The notes below the pieces were generated by a model. That model saw only the letters and a program-made list of their open reading frames with translations, was not told where the DNA came from and made no database searches. Below, one piece after another: positions 1 to 9,105 of a stretch of 64,000 bases of DNA (the first letter of the stretch is position 1; each line of letters opens with the position of its first letter). The stretch is from Microbacterium maritypicum (lineage in GTDB: Bacteria; Actinomycetota; Actinomycetes; Actinomycetales; Microbacteriaceae), in NCBI RefSeq assembly GCF_041529975.1, contig NZ_CP168030.1, forward strand, positions 1,674,001-1,738,000, given 5' to 3'. Both the position numbers and the translations under genes were made by a program.

Positions 1-1
1 G

Positions 2-655
2 GCGGCCGGCGCGCGAGACTTCGGCATCGAGTACCCGGTCGCCCTCGACAACAACCTGTCGACGTGGACGAACTACCGCAACCGCTACTGGCCCGCCCAC
101 TACCTGATCGATGCAGAGGGAACCGTGCGCCACATCTCGTTCGGAGAGGGCAACTACGCCGCGACCGAGTCGATGATCCGCGAGCTGTTGAAGGACGCGG
201 ATCCGTCCGTCGACCTTCCCGGCGCGACAGACGTCGAAGATGACACACCCGATGTGGGGTCGACGACGAGGGAGACATTCCTCGGTTCGTCGAAGGACGT
301 CAACTACGGCGGCGACGGCGACTACCGCTCCGGCACCAACGCGTACACGTTCCCGAAGGATCAGCCGGCCGACAGCTTCGCGCTCGACGGCGACTGGACG
401 ATCGAGACGCAGTACGCGACGCCGGAGGGTGATGACGGACGCATCAGCCTCGAGTATCACGCCGCCGAGGTGCGGGTCGTGGTCGCCGGGACGGGAGACA
501 TCGAGCTCCGACGCGACGACGGATCGACGGAGACCATCGCGATCGACGGCACTCCGCGCTCGTACGAGCTGCTCAAGCAGACCGACATCGCCGAAGGCAC
601 CCTCACGCTCGACGTCCCGCCCGGAATCCAGGTCTATTCCTTCACATTCGGGTGA
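2..655 (+). CDS. dipZ: DipZ-type thiol-disulfide protein, C-terminal part (cut by window edge)
   Basis: The open frame runs in from the left edge, so the N-terminus (in full-length DipZ, a CcdA-like membrane part and the thioredoxin CxxC) is missing. The visible part begins in the distal half of a TlpA/thioredoxin fold: a YPVALDN segment, WTNYRNRYWPAHYLID, and then TVRHISFGEGNY, which are hallmarks of mycobacterial DipZ. It is followed by about 140 residues of the DipZ C-terminal beta-rich, carbohydrate-binding-like domain. Family knowledge places it in extracytoplasmic disulfide handling and cytochrome c maturation. sigK and rskA follow directly, and in mycobacteria dipZ belongs to the SigK regulon. 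The catalytic cysteines cannot be checked here. Confidence 0.85.
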   Translation, partial: AAGARDFGIEYPVALDNNLSTWTNYRNRYWPAHYLIDAEGTVRHISFGEGNYAATESMIRELLKDADPSVDLPGATDVEDDTPDVGSTTRETFLGSSKDVNYGGDGDYRSGTNAYTFPKDQPADSFALDGDWTIETQYATPEGDDGRISLEYHAAEVRVVVAGTGDIELRRDDGSTETIAIDGTPRSYELLKQTDIAEGTLTLDVPPGIQVYSFTFG

Positions 656-686
656 CGTCTGCACGGGTACGGAGAGGAGATGCGGC

Positions 687-1286
687 ATGCTTGTGGAGAT
701 GGTCATCGATGGAATGGACGTCCCGGAGGACGGCGCGACGCAGGATGCTGTCGGCGACCTCCTCGTGCGCGTCGCCGACGGTGACCAGGCTGCCTTCGCG
801 GCCCTCTACGACGCCCTCTCCTCCCGCGCCTTCGGGCTGATCCTCCGCGTGCTGGTGAACCGGGCGCAGAGCGAGGAGGTCCTGCAGGAGGTCTTCCTGG
901 AGATCTGGCAATCCGCTTCCCGCTTCGCTCCGAACAGAGGTCAAGGACGAACGTGGGTCATGACGATCGCACATCGTCGGGCCGTCGACCGGGTGCGGGC
1001 ATCGCAGTCGAGCGCCGACCGCGATGTGCGGGCCGGATTCAAGGACATCGGTGTGGCACACGACAGCGTCGCAGAACAGGTGGAGCTGGGAATCGAAGGC
1101 GAGAAGGTCGTCGACGCTCTCTCGGGGCTTCCTGAGGTGCAGCGCGAGGCACTCGTCCTCGCCTACTACGGCGGTTACAGTCAGAACGAGATCGCGGCCC
1201 TGGTGGGCGCGCCGCTGGGGACGATCAAGACACGGATGCGAGACGGGCTGACCCGTTTGCGCACGGCGATGGGGGTGACGGCATGA
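687..1286 (+). CDS. sigK: ECF RNA polymerase sigma factor SigK
   Basis: This 199-residue protein has the two-domain ECF sigma layout. Region 2 spans about residues 25-95 and includes the LQEVFLEIW and TWVMTIAHRRAVDRVR segments. Region 4 spans about 135-195, with LPEVQREALVLAYYGGYSQNEIAALVGAPLGTIKTR as its helix-turn-helix. The start at 687 was chosen because GGAGAGGAG lies seven bases upstream; the frame stays open further upstream but overlaps dipZ. The stop overlaps the next start (ATGA), so sigK and the anti-sigma gene are translationally coupled. The partner's RskA type supports the SigK (ECF19) assignment. Release is presumably by regulated proteolysis of the anti-sigma factor. Confidence 0.85.
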   Translation: MLVEMVIDGMDVPEDGATQDAVGDLLVRVADGDQAAFAALYDALSSRAFGLILRVLVNRAQSEEVLQEVFLEIWQSASRFAPNRGQGRTWVMTIAHRRAVDRVRASQSSADRDVRAGFKDIGVAHDSVAEQVELGIEGEKVVDALSGLPEVQREALVLAYYGGYSQNEIAALVGAPLGTIKTRMRDGLTRLRTAMGVTA

Positions 1287-2062
1287 ACGAGAAAGAGTTC
1301 GCAGAGCTCGCGGCGGGTGCCGCCCTGCACGCGCTGTCGGCAGACGACGAGCGCCGTTTCCGTGACGCATTCGCCGCGCACCCCGAGTGGCAGGCCATCG
1401 TCGAGGCGGATGCCGGTGCGGCCGGGCTGCTCGCCGAGACGGCCGCGACGGTCGATCCGCCCGCGAGCATCCGGTCCGCCCTGCTCGCGCAGATCGCCGT
1501 CACGCCACAGAGAATCGAGTCGGACGGCGACGAGCCGCGTGCGGCCGCTCCAGCACCGGAGAGCTTCACGACGGAGGAGGCCGCCGCCGAATCCCCGAAG
1601 CCGCGCCGATGGACTCGCACGGTGTTCGCGTTGGCCGCGTGCCTCGCCCTCCTCGTCGGCGTCGGCATCGGCGCAGTGGCTCTGAATCAGCAGCTGAACC
1701 GCCCCGCGAGCGTGGTCGCCCTGCAGGAGATCGAAGCGGCGGGAGACGCCGAGCAGGCGACGGTCGCGCTCGATGACGGCGGAACGGCGACGGCGCACTG
1801 GTCGGGCTCGGTCGGCAAGGCCGTGCTCGTGGCCGACGGGCTCCCGAATCCCGGGGAGGGCGAGACCTACGAACTCTGGTTCGTGCGCGGTGACGCCCCC
1901 GTCTCGGCAGGCGTGTTCGATGTCGACGGCGGTGAGGCGACAGCCCTGCTCGATGGCGACATGCAGGCAGGAGATGCGATCGCGGTGACCGTCGAACAGG
2001 CCGGCGGCTCGCCGACGGGGCAACCGACGTCTGACCCGGTGATCGTCATCCCCACGGCCTGA
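1283..2062 (+). CDS. rskA: Anti-sigma-K factor RskA
   Basis: This is a 259-residue single-pass membrane protein. The N-terminal cytoplasmic sigma-binding domain (about residues 1-75) has the ELAAGAALHALSADDERRF pattern of RskA proteins and no HxxxCxxC zinc motif. A linker and one transmembrane helix (about 112-134) follow. The outer domain (about 140-259) is an RskA C-terminal domain with GETYELWFVRGDAPVSAG. It should hold SigK inactive at the membrane until cleaved. The start codon overlaps the sigK stop. Confidence 0.85.
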   Translation: MNEKEFAELAAGAALHALSADDERRFRDAFAAHPEWQAIVEADAGAAGLLAETAATVDPPASIRSALLAQIAVTPQRIESDGDEPRAAAPAPESFTTEEAAAESPKPRRWTRTVFALAACLALLVGVGIGAVALNQQLNRPASVVALQEIEAAGDAEQATVALDDGGTATAHWSGSVGKAVLVADGLPNPGEGETYELWFVRGDAPVSAGVFDVDGGEATALLDGDMQAGDAIAVTVEQAGGSPTGQPTSDPVIVIPTA

Positions 2063-2091
2063 GCGTCGCCGATCGCGCGTACCCTGGAGGG

Positions 2092-2721
2092 ATGCCTGAG
2101 CAGCACCACCGCCCTGTGCGCCGACCGTCCTCCTCCTTCGACAACATCGTCGGCGCGCACGATCCCGCCGAAGAGACGCGGGTCGCACACGCCACGGCAT
2201 CCGCTCTGCTGACGCGCGTCCGTGCGGACGAGAGCGGTGCCAGCGCGGAGAGGCTCGTGGCATTCACCTCCGAGCACGGCATCGACGAGATCGCGGAGCT
2301 GTGGTCGAAGGCTCCGTCCCGCACGCTTCCCGGCGCGCTGTGGCGCCTGTACGTGCTGCAGCTCGCGATCCACGCCGACGCCCGCACGGCCGCGCTGCTC
2401 TACGACCGCGGTCGGGTGGAGCTGGCCTCGGCCGATGTCGTGATCGCCGGCGCTCCGGTGCCGGCGAGCCCTGACGAGCTCGTCGCGCTGATCGACACGA
2501 TCCTGCGCGGGGCGTTCCGCGGGGACTTCGCGGTGGCTCTCGACCGCGCCGCCGCGTTCTGCCGGGTGCAGGCTTCGGGGGCGACCCACTCGGCGGACGA
2601 CTACGAGCCCACCGAACCGGCGCGAGCCAGCGAACTGACCACCCGAGCGCTGCGACTCAGCAGCTATGCGCAGGATCTGGCGGCTGCAGCGGTGCTGTGG
2701 CGCACGGGCGCTCTCAGCTGA
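2092..2721 (+). CDS. Conserved actinobacterial protein of unknown function
   Basis: This 209-residue soluble protein is mostly helical and rich in alanine and acidic residues. I recognise no catalytic motif and see no signal peptide or membrane helix. Similar proteins in this family have sometimes been labelled as RNA polymerase beta-like, which nothing here supports. A TACCCT hexamer lies exactly six bases before the ATG, so the mRNA may be leaderless, although the GGAGGG between them could also act as a ribosome-binding site. It stands alone between rskA and the spacer before pabC. Confidence 0.6.
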   Translation: MPEQHHRPVRRPSSSFDNIVGAHDPAEETRVAHATASALLTRVRADESGASAERLVAFTSEHGIDEIAELWSKAPSRTLPGALWRLYVLQLAIHADARTAALLYDRGRVELASADVVIAGAPVPASPDELVALIDTILRGAFRGDFAVALDRAAAFCRVQASGATHSADDYEPTEPARASELTTRALRLSSYAQDLAAAAVLWRTGALS

Positions 2722-2911
2722 CGGACACGCTCCGGCGGGCCGCAGGGCCCTGCAGAATAGAGCCCGGACAGAGAAAAGACCGGGCCGCAAGAACGCCTCT
2801 CGGCGGAAGGCCGCTCGTAGCGGCGAAAAATGGAGCCCGGGGTTATGCGGCCCGGCCACTCAATTGTAACGCGATGCGGCGGTGGCTATTCCCGCCCTCT
2901 AGGCTCGGATC
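2722..2911 (+). other. Intergenic spacer with several inverted repeats, no gene
   Basis: This 190-bp gap has no credible coding frame. GCCCGG at 2762-2767 pairs with CCGGGC at 2780-2785. A GGCCGCTCGTAGCGGC-type hairpin follows near 2810-2825, and GCCAC/GTGGC arms flank the segment with AATTGTAACG. The distal end carries TAGGCT at 2900-2905, the likely -10 of pabC. Part of the structure may terminate the upstream gene; the rest is unexplained. Confidence 0.4.
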
Positions 2912-3796
2912 ATGACCGGGCGTTTCGCACTCATGATCGATCCCGTGCCCGCCGAGGAGCAGCGCTCCGACTACGCCGACACGTTCACGCAGGTGGATGC
3001 CGCGGCCCCCGCGCTCAGCGTGGGAGAGCTGAGCACGCAGCGCGGTGACGGCGTGTTCGAGTCGATCGGCGTGGTCGACGGGCATGCGCAGGAAGTCGTC
3101 CCGCACCTCGAGCGGCTCGCGCACTCGGCACGCCTGTGCGACCTTCCGGTGCCGAACCTCGCGCAGTGGCGCCAGGCCATCGACCGGGCCGCGGCACAAC
3201 TCGGTGCGGGCGAATCCGTGATCAAGCTCATCCTCAGCCGCGGCGTCGAGCACGGGCCCACGCCGACGGCATGGGTGACGGCGGCGCCGGCAGCCGACTT
3301 CTCCGCCGTGCGGGAGACGGGCGTGCGCGTCGTCACCCTCGACCGCGGATACGACCTGGGCGCGGCCGAGCGGGCGCCGTGGCTGCTGCTGGGCGCCAAG
3401 ACCCTCTCGTACGCCGTGAACATGGCTGCTCTGCGTGAGGCGCACCGGCGCGGGGCGGACGACGCGATCTTCCTGTCGAGCGACGGCTTCGTGCTGGAGG
3501 CGCCGACGGCTTCGCTGATCCTCCGGTTCGGCGACCGCTTCGTCACCCCCGCCCCGAACGGCGGCATCCTGCACGGCACGACCCAGCTCAGCGTGTACGA
3601 CCATCTCGCGGCACAGGGTTTCGACGTCGGCTACGACCGCATCCCGGCGACGGATCTCCCGCAGGCGGATGCCGCGTGGCTCGTGTCGAGCGTCCGCCTC
3701 GCTGCGGCGATCACCGCCGTCGACGATGTCTCGCTCCCGGTCGACGCAGCCCTCACCGCCGACCTGAATCGCTACCTGCTCTCCCCGCGCGACTGA
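2912..3796 (+). CDS. pabC: Aminodeoxychorismate lyase (class IV PLP enzyme)
   Basis: This 294-residue protein has the fold-type IV PLP aminotransferase layout: RGDGVFE at 44-50, the PLP lysine in GAKTLSYAVN (Lys163), and GFVLEAPTASL with the conserved glutamate near residue 196, followed by NGGILHGTTQ. PabC converts 4-amino-4-deoxychorismate to p-aminobenzoate and pyruvate for folate synthesis. Branched-chain or D-amino-acid aminotransferases share the fold, so substrate specificity is inferred. TAGGCT lies six bases before the ATG, predicting a leaderless transcript. The gene converges on the pst operon across a terminator. Confidence 0.8.
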   Translation: MTGRFALMIDPVPAEEQRSDYADTFTQVDAAAPALSVGELSTQRGDGVFESIGVVDGHAQEVVPHLERLAHSARLCDLPVPNLAQWRQAIDRAAAQLGAGESVIKLILSRGVEHGPTPTAWVTAAPAADFSAVRETGVRVVTLDRGYDLGAAERAPWLLLGAKTLSYAVNMAALREAHRRGADDAIFLSSDGFVLEAPTASLILRFGDRFVTPAPNGGILHGTTQLSVYDHLAAQGFDVGYDRIPATDLPQADAAWLVSSVRLAAAITAVDDVSLPVDAALTADLNRYLLSPRD

Positions 3797-3820
3797 GCGT
3801 CGAGGCGTCGCCGACACGCG

Positions 3821-3854
3821 AGAGGGTCCGAGAACCGAAGTTCCCGAACCCTCT
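3821..3854 (-). terminator. Hairpin terminator of the pst operon
   Basis: Two 15-base arms (3821-3835 and 3840-3854) flank a four-base loop. Read on the plus strand, two positions are A-C mismatches. Read on the minus strand, the same positions become G-U wobbles, so only the minus-strand RNA is fully paired. That asymmetry points to pstB, not pabC, as the transcript it ends. There is no clear U-tract. Confidence 0.65.
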
Positions 3855-3869
3855 TCCGTCAGCCTCGAC

Positions 3870-4649
3870 TCACCCGAAGCGGCCGGAGACGTAGTCCTCG
3901 GTGGCCTGCACGGACGGGGTGGTGAAGATGCTCGTCGTGTCGTCGTACTCGATGAGCTTGCCCGGCTTGCCGGTGCCGGCGATGTTGAAGAAGGCCGTCT
4001 TGTCGGACACGCGGGACGCCTGCTGCATGTTGTGCGTGACGATGACGATCGTGAACTCGTTCTTGAGCTCGCCGATCAGCTCTTCGATCGCGTAGGTCGA
4101 GATCGGGTCGAGAGCCGAGCACGGCTCGTCCATCAACAGCACCTCGGGCGACACGGCGATCGCGCGGGCGATGCACAGACGCTGCTGTTGCCCGCCGGAC
4201 AGGCCGGATCCCGGGCGGTCGAGCCGGTCCTTGACCTCATTCCACAGGTTCGCACCGGTGAGTGACTTCTCGACCAGGGCGTCCTGGTCGCTCTTCGACA
4301 TCCGGGTGTTGTTGAGCTTCACGCCCGCGAGGACGTTCTCCTTGATCGACATCGTGGGGAACGGGTTCGGCCGCTGGAACACCATGCCGACCTGACGGCG
4401 CACGAGCACCGGGTCGACGCCGGGACCGTAGAGGTCCTTGCCGTCGAGCAGCACCTCACCTTCGACGCGGGCGCCGGGGATGACCTCGTGCATGCGGTTC
4501 AGGGTGCGCAAGAACGTGGACTTGCCGCACCCCGAGGGGCCGATGAAGGCGGTCACGCTGCGCGGCTGGATGTCGAGGGAGACGCCCTCCACGGCGAGGA
4601 AGTTACTGTAGTAGACGTTGAGGTCGTTGACTTCGATGCTCTTGGACAC
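3870..4649 (-). CDS. pstB: Phosphate ABC transporter ATP-binding protein PstB
   Basis: This 259-residue ATPase has Walker [10 protein letters not shown] (37-45), a Q-loop in VFQRPNPFP, the signature LSGGQQQR, Walker B VLLMDEP and the H-loop VTHNMQQ. That is the family's usual length. The GTG start at 4649 follows AGGA by seven bases; the frame stays open upstream into pstA. It powers high-affinity phosphate import through PstC/PstA and is the last gene of pstSCAB. A dedicated terminator follows the stop. Confidence 0.95.
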   Translation of the reverse strand: MSKSIEVNDLNVYYSNFLAVEGVSLDIQPRSVTAFIGPSGCGKSTFLRTLNRMHEVIPGARVEGEVLLDGKDLYGPGVDPVLVRRQVGMVFQRPNPFPTMSIKENVLAGVKLNNTRMSKSDQDALVEKSLTGANLWNEVKDRLDRPGSGLSGGQQQRLCIARAIAVSPEVLLMDEPCSALDPISTYAIEELIGELKNEFTIVIVTHNMQQASRVSDKTAFFNIAGTGKPGKLIEYDDTTSIFTTPSVQATEDYVSGRFG

Positions 4650-4678
4650 GTGGATTCCTGTTCTGAGTTGTCGGGCGC

Positions 4679-5779
4679 TCAGCGGCCGGAGACCTTCGGG
4701 GCGAACCACTTCGCGATGAGACGCGCGAGCAGGTTCAGGACCATGACGATGAGGATGAGGGTGAGGGCGGCGGCCCACGCGCGCGCGACGGCGGCGTCGG
4801 GGCTCGTGCCCTGATTCATGTACTGGTTGTAGGCGAACACCGGCAGCGTCATCATCTGGCCGTTGAAGATGTTCAGGTTCATGCTCTGGGTGAAGCCGGC
4901 GGTGAGCAGCAGCGGCGCGGTCTCGCCGATGACGCGGGAGATCGCGAGCATGACCGAGGTCATGATGCCGGCGATCGAGGTCGGCAGTACGACCTTCAGG
5001 ATGGTCAGCCACTTCGGAACGCCCAGGGCGTAGGACGCCTCGCGGAGCTCGTTCGGGACGATCCGCAGCAGTTCCTCGCTGCCGCGCACGACCACCGGTG
5101 TCATCAGCACGGCGAGGGCGAGGGCGCCCATGAAGCCCATCGAGATGCCGGGCTTGAAGATCAGGGCGAACGCGGCGTAGATGAACAGACCGGCGACGAT
5201 CGACGGGATGCCGGTCATCACGTCGACGAAGAACGTGATGGCCTTCGCGATCTTGCCGCGGCCGTATTCGACGAGGTAGATGGAGGTCATCAGACCGATC
5301 GGCACCGAGATGACGGTGGCGGTCAGGGTGATGAGCACCGTGCCCCAGATGGCGTGCACGATGCCGCCGCCCTCACCGACGACGTTGCGCATCGAGTAGC
5401 TGAAGAACTCGGCGTCGAACCGTTCGACGCCGTTGGCCACGACCGTCCACAGCAGCGACACGAGGGGAAGCAGGGCGATCAGGAAGGCGGTGGCGACGAG
5501 CGCCGTCATCAGTCGGTCGATCGCTTTGCGACGGCTCTCCGCGATCGACGAGATCACCGTGATGATGACCATGTAGAGCAGGATGCCGACGATCGCTGTG
5601 CCGACGATGTTGAAGTCGGCGAGGCTGGATCCGGCACCGGCGGCGGCGACCCCGAAGATCGCGGCGGAGATGGCGAAGGATGCCGCGAGCAGGGCCCACG
5701 GCGCCCACGTCGGCAGCTTGCCGGAGGTGAGCGAGGCCGCGTTGGCCGAGGCGGGGGGAGCGGAGGTGAGGGTGGTCAT
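4679..5779 (-). CDS. pstA: Phosphate ABC transporter permease PstA
   Basis: This 366-residue membrane protein starts at ATG 5779, one base after the pstC stop. It has about seven hydrophobic segments: an N-terminal pair (about 27-50 and 60-80), one near 100-120, and the permease core from about 165 onward. The EAA loop [19 protein letters not shown] contacts PstB. With PstC it forms the inner-membrane phosphate channel. The N-terminal extension is somewhat long compared with enterobacterial PstA. Confidence 0.92.
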   Translation of the reverse strand: MTTLTSAPPASANAASLTSGKLPTWAPWALLAASFAISAAIFGVAAAGAGSSLADFNIVGTAIVGILLYMVIITVISSIAESRRKAIDRLMTALVATAFLIALLPLVSLLWTVVANGVERFDAEFFSYSMRNVVGEGGGIVHAIWGTVLITLTATVISVPIGLMTSIYLVEYGRGKIAKAITFFVDVMTGIPSIVAGLFIYAAFALIFKPGISMGFMGALALAVLMTPVVVRGSEELLRIVPNELREASYALGVPKWLTILKVVLPTSIAGIMTSVMLAISRVIGETAPLLLTAGFTQSMNLNIFNGQMMTLPVFAYNQYMNQGTSPDAAVARAWAAALTLILIVMVLNLLARLIAKWFAPKVSGR

Positions 5780-5780
5780 G

Positions 5781-6758
5781 TCAGTTCGCTCCCGAGAACT
5801 CGGCGCGGCGCGCGACGATCCAGCGCGCCAGCGCATTGACCGCGAAGGTCACGACGAAGAGGATGAGGCCGGTGGCGATGAGCGTGTTCACGCCGGTGCC
5901 GTGCGCTTCGGGGAAGGCCAGGGCGATGTTGGCGGGGATCGGCGTCGGGTTGGTGGCGGTGAGCACCAGGAAGCTGACGACGGCCGAGGGGGAGAGCACC
6001 ATGGTCACGGCCATGGTCTCGCCGAGTGCTCGTCCCAGGGCCAGCATCGCGGCGGACACCATGCCGCCGCGGGCGAAGGGGAGCACCGCCATGCGGACCA
6101 TCTCCCAGCGTGTGGAGCCGAGGGCGAGTGCGGCTTCTTCGTGGAGCTTCGGGGTCTGCAGGAAGACCTCGCGGCAGATGGCCGTCATGATCGGGATGCA
6201 CATCACCGCGAGCACGAGGGCTGCGGTGAGGATCGTCTTGCCGGTCGAGGAGACCTGGCCACCGAAGAAGGGCACCCAGGAGGCGTTCGTGTTCAGCCAG
6301 GCGTAGATGGGCTGCAGCAGGGGAGCGAGCACCAGCCCGCCCCAGAGGCCGAACACCACGGACGGCACGGCGGCGAGCAGATCGATGACGTATCCGAGGA
6401 AGGCCGCGAGCCTCCGGTGCGCGTAGTGCGAGATGAACAGGGCGATGCCGATGGCGATCGGAGCGGCGATGAGCAGGGCGATGAACGAGGCCCAGAGCGT
6501 GCCGAAGACCAGCGGCCACACGTACACCCAGAAGGATTCGCCCTTGAGGATGTGGTTGTCGCTGGTGTCGAGCTGGAACGCCGGGAGGCTCTGGATGAAG
6601 AGGAAGGCGGCGACGAGCGCGAGGACGATGAGGATGATGATCCCCGCCCCGAGCGCGGTGCCGGAGAAGACCCGGTCTCCGAGTCGCTGCTTCGCCTTGA
6701 TCGGTGCGGGCGGCGCTTTGGCCGGTGCCGGTGTGGGCGCCTGCGCGGTCGTGCTCAT
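5781..6758 (-). CDS. pstC: Phosphate ABC transporter permease PstC
   Basis: This 325-residue protein begins with a Pro/Ala-rich cytoplasmic tail (about 1-30) and then shows six or more transmembrane segments. The EAA loop KLHEEAALALGSTRWEMVRM is clear, as is the PSVVFGLWG segment typical of PstC. It is separated from pstS by about 100 bases holding a strong hairpin, and its stop sits one base before pstA. Confidence 0.93.
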   Translation of the reverse strand: MSTTAQAPTPAPAKAPPAPIKAKQRLGDRVFSGTALGAGIIILIVLALVAAFLFIQSLPAFQLDTSDNHILKGESFWVYVWPLVFGTLWASFIALLIAAPIAIGIALFISHYAHRRLAAFLGYVIDLLAAVPSVVFGLWGGLVLAPLLQPIYAWLNTNASWVPFFGGQVSSTGKTILTAALVLAVMCIPIMTAICREVFLQTPKLHEEAALALGSTRWEMVRMAVLPFARGGMVSAAMLALGRALGETMAVTMVLSPSAVVSFLVLTATNPTPIPANIALAFPEAHGTGVNTLIATGLILFVVTFAVNALARWIVARRAEFSGAN

Positions 6759-6807
6759 GATCTCCCTGTTTCGGGCCGGGTAGATGTGGATCGGATACTG
6801 ACCGGGA

Positions 6808-6842
6808 GGTGCCCCCGCGCCCCGTCGGGACGCGGGGGCACC
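6808..6842 (-). terminator. Strong intra-operon hairpin between pstS and pstC
   Basis: Perfect 12-base arms GGTGCCCCCGCG (6808-6819) and CGCGGGGGCACC (6831-6842) flank an 11-base loop just after the pstS stop. It probably ends or stabilises a share of transcripts so that the binding protein is made in excess over the permeases, as is usual for pst operons. No long U-tract follows. Confidence 0.7.
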
Positions 6843-6863
6843 GCTGTCAGTGGATCGGCTGGA

Positions 6864-7964
6864 TCAGCCGACCTGGATCAGGTCGATCGCGGCCAGCACC
6901 TGCTCGCGCAGGCCGTCCGAGATCGGGGCGCTGCCGGCGTTCTCCGCGGCGGCATCCTGGCCCTCGGCACTCGCGATGTAGGAGAAGTACTCCTTCACGA
7001 GCCCCGCGACGTTGCTGTCCTCGTACTGCTCGCAGCCGATGAGGTAGCTGACCAGGGCGATCGGGTAGGCGCCGTCCGCGGCGGCGGACGGGTCGACGTC
7101 GAAGACGAGGTCGGCCTCGCCGCGGCCCTCGGCCAGCGGCGAGCCCTCGACGAGCTTCGAAGCGGCCTCCGCCGAGTACGGGACGAATTCCTCGCCGACG
7201 CCCACGGCGACCTGGCCGAGGCCATCGGCCTGCGATGCGTCGAGGAACCCGATGGCTCCGTTGCCGGCCGTGATGGCCTGCTTGACGCCGGAGGTGCCCT
7301 GTGCGGCCTCGCCGCCCTGGATCGGCCACTCGTCGGAGACCTCGTAGGTCCAGACATCGGGTGCCGTCGCGCTCATGTACTTCGCGAAGGTCTCCTGCGT
7401 TCCCGAGGGGTCGGAGCGGTGCACCGGCGAGATCGCCAGGTCGGGGAGCTCGACGCCGTCGTTCAGCGCGGCGATCTCCGGCGCGTTCCAGTTGGTGATC
7501 GTGCCCGCGAAGATGCCCGCGATGGTGGCGGCATCCAGGTTCAGGGCGTCGACGCCTTCGAGGTTGAAGGCGACGGCGACGGGCGAGATGTAGAGGGGGA
7601 CCTCGACGATGTCGTCCGTGGTGCAGGCGCCGAAGCCGCCGGCGGCGATCTCCTCATCGTTGAATGCGCGGTCGGAGCCGATGAAGTTGCTGCCGCCCTC
7701 GAGGAAGTTCTCACGACCGGTGCCGGAGCCCGTGGGCTCGTAGTTGACGGTCACGTCGGGGTTGGCGGTCTGGAACGCGGCGACCCAGGCCTCCTGGGCG
7801 GCGGCCTGCGAGGAGGCGCCGGTGGCGTCGATGGTGCCGGAGAGCGTGGACTCGGCAGGAGCCTCGCTCGAGCCGGTGCCGCCTTCGTTCGCGGCGCAGC
7901 CGGCGAGGGCGAGAGCGGCCACGGCGCCGATGGCGCCGATTCGTGCGATTCGGGAGATCTTCAC
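6864..7964 (-). CDS. pstS: Phosphate-binding lipoprotein PstS
   Basis: This 366-residue secreted lipoprotein has a signal peptide with lipobox LAGC (lipidated Cys23). The mature part has the PstS phosphate-binding fold, with TGASSQAAAQEAW, PTGSGTGRENFLEG, HRSDPSGTQETF and the GNGAIGFLDASQ segment. The GTG start at 7964 was chosen over an earlier frame opening because AGGA lies seven bases upstream and the signal peptide then has the right length. It is the first gene of pstSCAB, preceded by a PHO-box-like element. Confidence 0.93.
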   Translation of the reverse strand: MKISRIARIGAIGAVAALALAGCAANEGGTGSSEAPAESTLSGTIDATGASSQAAAQEAWVAAFQTANPDVTVNYEPTGSGTGRENFLEGGSNFIGSDRAFNDEEIAAGGFGACTTDDIVEVPLYISPVAVAFNLEGVDALNLDAATIAGIFAGTITNWNAPEIAALNDGVELPDLAISPVHRSDPSGTQETFAKYMSATAPDVWTYEVSDEWPIQGGEAAQGTSGVKQAITAGNGAIGFLDASQADGLGQVAVGVGEEFVPYSAEAASKLVEGSPLAEGRGEADLVFDVDPSAAADGAYPIALVSYLIGCEQYEDSNVAGLVKEYFSYIASAEGQDAAAENAGSAPISDGLREQVLAAIDLIQVG

Positions 7965-8016
7965 TGTGGATCCTTCGATCTTTGATGGGTGGGGCCCGGT
8001 GCAGGGCACACAGTGA

Positions 8017-8070
8017 CGCTAGGGGCGACGGTTAACGAGACTCTCCCGAGCAGGTGAACGGCAGGTGAAC
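8017..8070 (-). promoter_or_regulatory. pstS promoter region with PHO-box direct repeats
   Basis: Read on the minus strand, GTTCACC occurs at 8070-8064 and again at 8059-8053, an exact 11-bp phase matching the actinobacterial PhoP/RegX3 direct-repeat unit. A degenerate GTTAAC copy follows near 8036-8031. A possible -10, TAGCGT, lies at 8022-8017, about 50 bases before the GTG start. Activation of pstSCAB by RegX3 under phosphate limitation is the natural reading. Confidence 0.75.
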
Positions 8071-8115
8071 GACGGGCGACTCTCTGGGGCGCTCCCGCGA
8101 GAAATCAAGGAAGCG

Positions 8116-9105
8116 TCAGACCTTCGGGACGTGGGTCTCGATCGCGATGATGCCCGATCCGGGATTCGTGGCGGAGAGGTGGACGACGGAGAACGCGGCC
8201 GGCTCGAGGTCTGCGGCGCTGCTGAGATACGACCCGTGGATGGTGCCGGTGGCCAGCGCGATCTCCGAGAGCAGGCCGGGCAGCACCGGGCCGTGGCTGC
8301 ACAGCACGGCCGGCTTGCCGGCGCGGATGCGGCGTCCGACGACCGAGCGCAGATCGGACTCGCCGTCCTCCCAGGCGTCCTGGCTCATCTTGTCGGTCTT
8401 CACCGGCTTGCGATCGAGTGCACGGGCGAGCGGGGTGATCGTCTCGACGCAGCGCACCGCGTCGCTCGTCACGATCCGGCGCACTCCGAAGGCACGCAGC
8501 GGTCCCACGATCGACTTCGCCTGCTTTCGACCGCGCTCGGTGAGCGGCCGGGAGGCATCCGATCCGTCCCACTCCGAACGGGGCGTGGCCTTCGCATGCC
8601 GCAGCGCGATCACGGGGAAGGTGCGCAGCACTCCGTCGTCGACGAGGTTGGCGAAGAAGTCGAGGATCTCCAGGTCGACGGGGTAGCTCAGGCGCGCACG
8701 CGCCTTCTTCACACTGACCCACTCCAGCGCGGCGATCTCGCGGTTGGGCACGAACGTCGACTCCCGGATGGCGGAGTCCGTCGCTTCCGCTGCCCAGTAG
8801 TGCACGACCTTCTGCTTCTGGGACGCCAGGTGATACCGGCTCACACCGACCGACACCCCGAGCGAGACGCGGATGCCGGTCTCTTCGTGCACTTCCCGGA
8901 CGGCGGTCTCGGCAAGCATCTCTCCGGGGTCGACCTTGCCCTTGGGCAGCGTGACGTCGCGGTACTTCGTGCGGTGGATCAGGAGGATGCGCAGCTTGCC
9001 GTCGACGAGTCGCCAGACGACGGCTCCCGCCGCGTACACGGCCTTGTCCGCCCACTTCGACCCGTTCGCGGTGTCGGGTGGGAGCTGCAGCTGCCGCCCG
9101 GTCAT
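8116..9105 (-). CDS. mutT1: MutT1-type Nudix hydrolase fused to a histidine phosphatase domain
   Basis: This 329-residue two-domain protein has an N-terminal Nudix domain (about 20-150) with the box [23 protein letters not shown] split as GKVDPGE and REVHEETGI. The C-terminal domain (about 165-329) is a SixA-like histidine phosphatase with ALRHAKA and a SHGPVLP segment. Mycobacterial MutT1 has the same fusion, acts on 8-oxo-dGTP, 8-oxo-GTP and diadenosine polyphosphates, and also lies beside ppk1. The start overlaps the ppk1 stop (ATGA), so the two are coupled. Confidence 0.82.
   Translation of the reverse strand: MTGRQLQLPPDTANGSKWADKAVYAAGAVVWRLVDGKLRILLIHRTKYRDVTLPKGKVDPGEMLAETAVREVHEETGIRVSLGVSVGVSRYHLASQKQKVVHYWAAEATDSAIRESTFVPNREIAALEWVSVKKARARLSYPVDLEILDFFANLVDDGVLRTFPVIALRHAKATPRSEWDGSDASRPLTERGRKQAKSIVGPLRAFGVRRIVTSDAVRCVETITPLARALDRKPVKTDKMSQDAWEDGESDLRSVVGRRIRAGKPAVLCSHGPVLPGLLSEIALATGTIHGSYLSSAADLEPAAFSVVHLSATNPGSGIIAIETHVPKV

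Noticed and set aside
5583..7985. An 800-codon plus-strand frame opposite pstA, pstC and pstS
   Set aside because: Mirror of real pst genes in a GC-rich genome; no domain pattern or ribosome-binding site.
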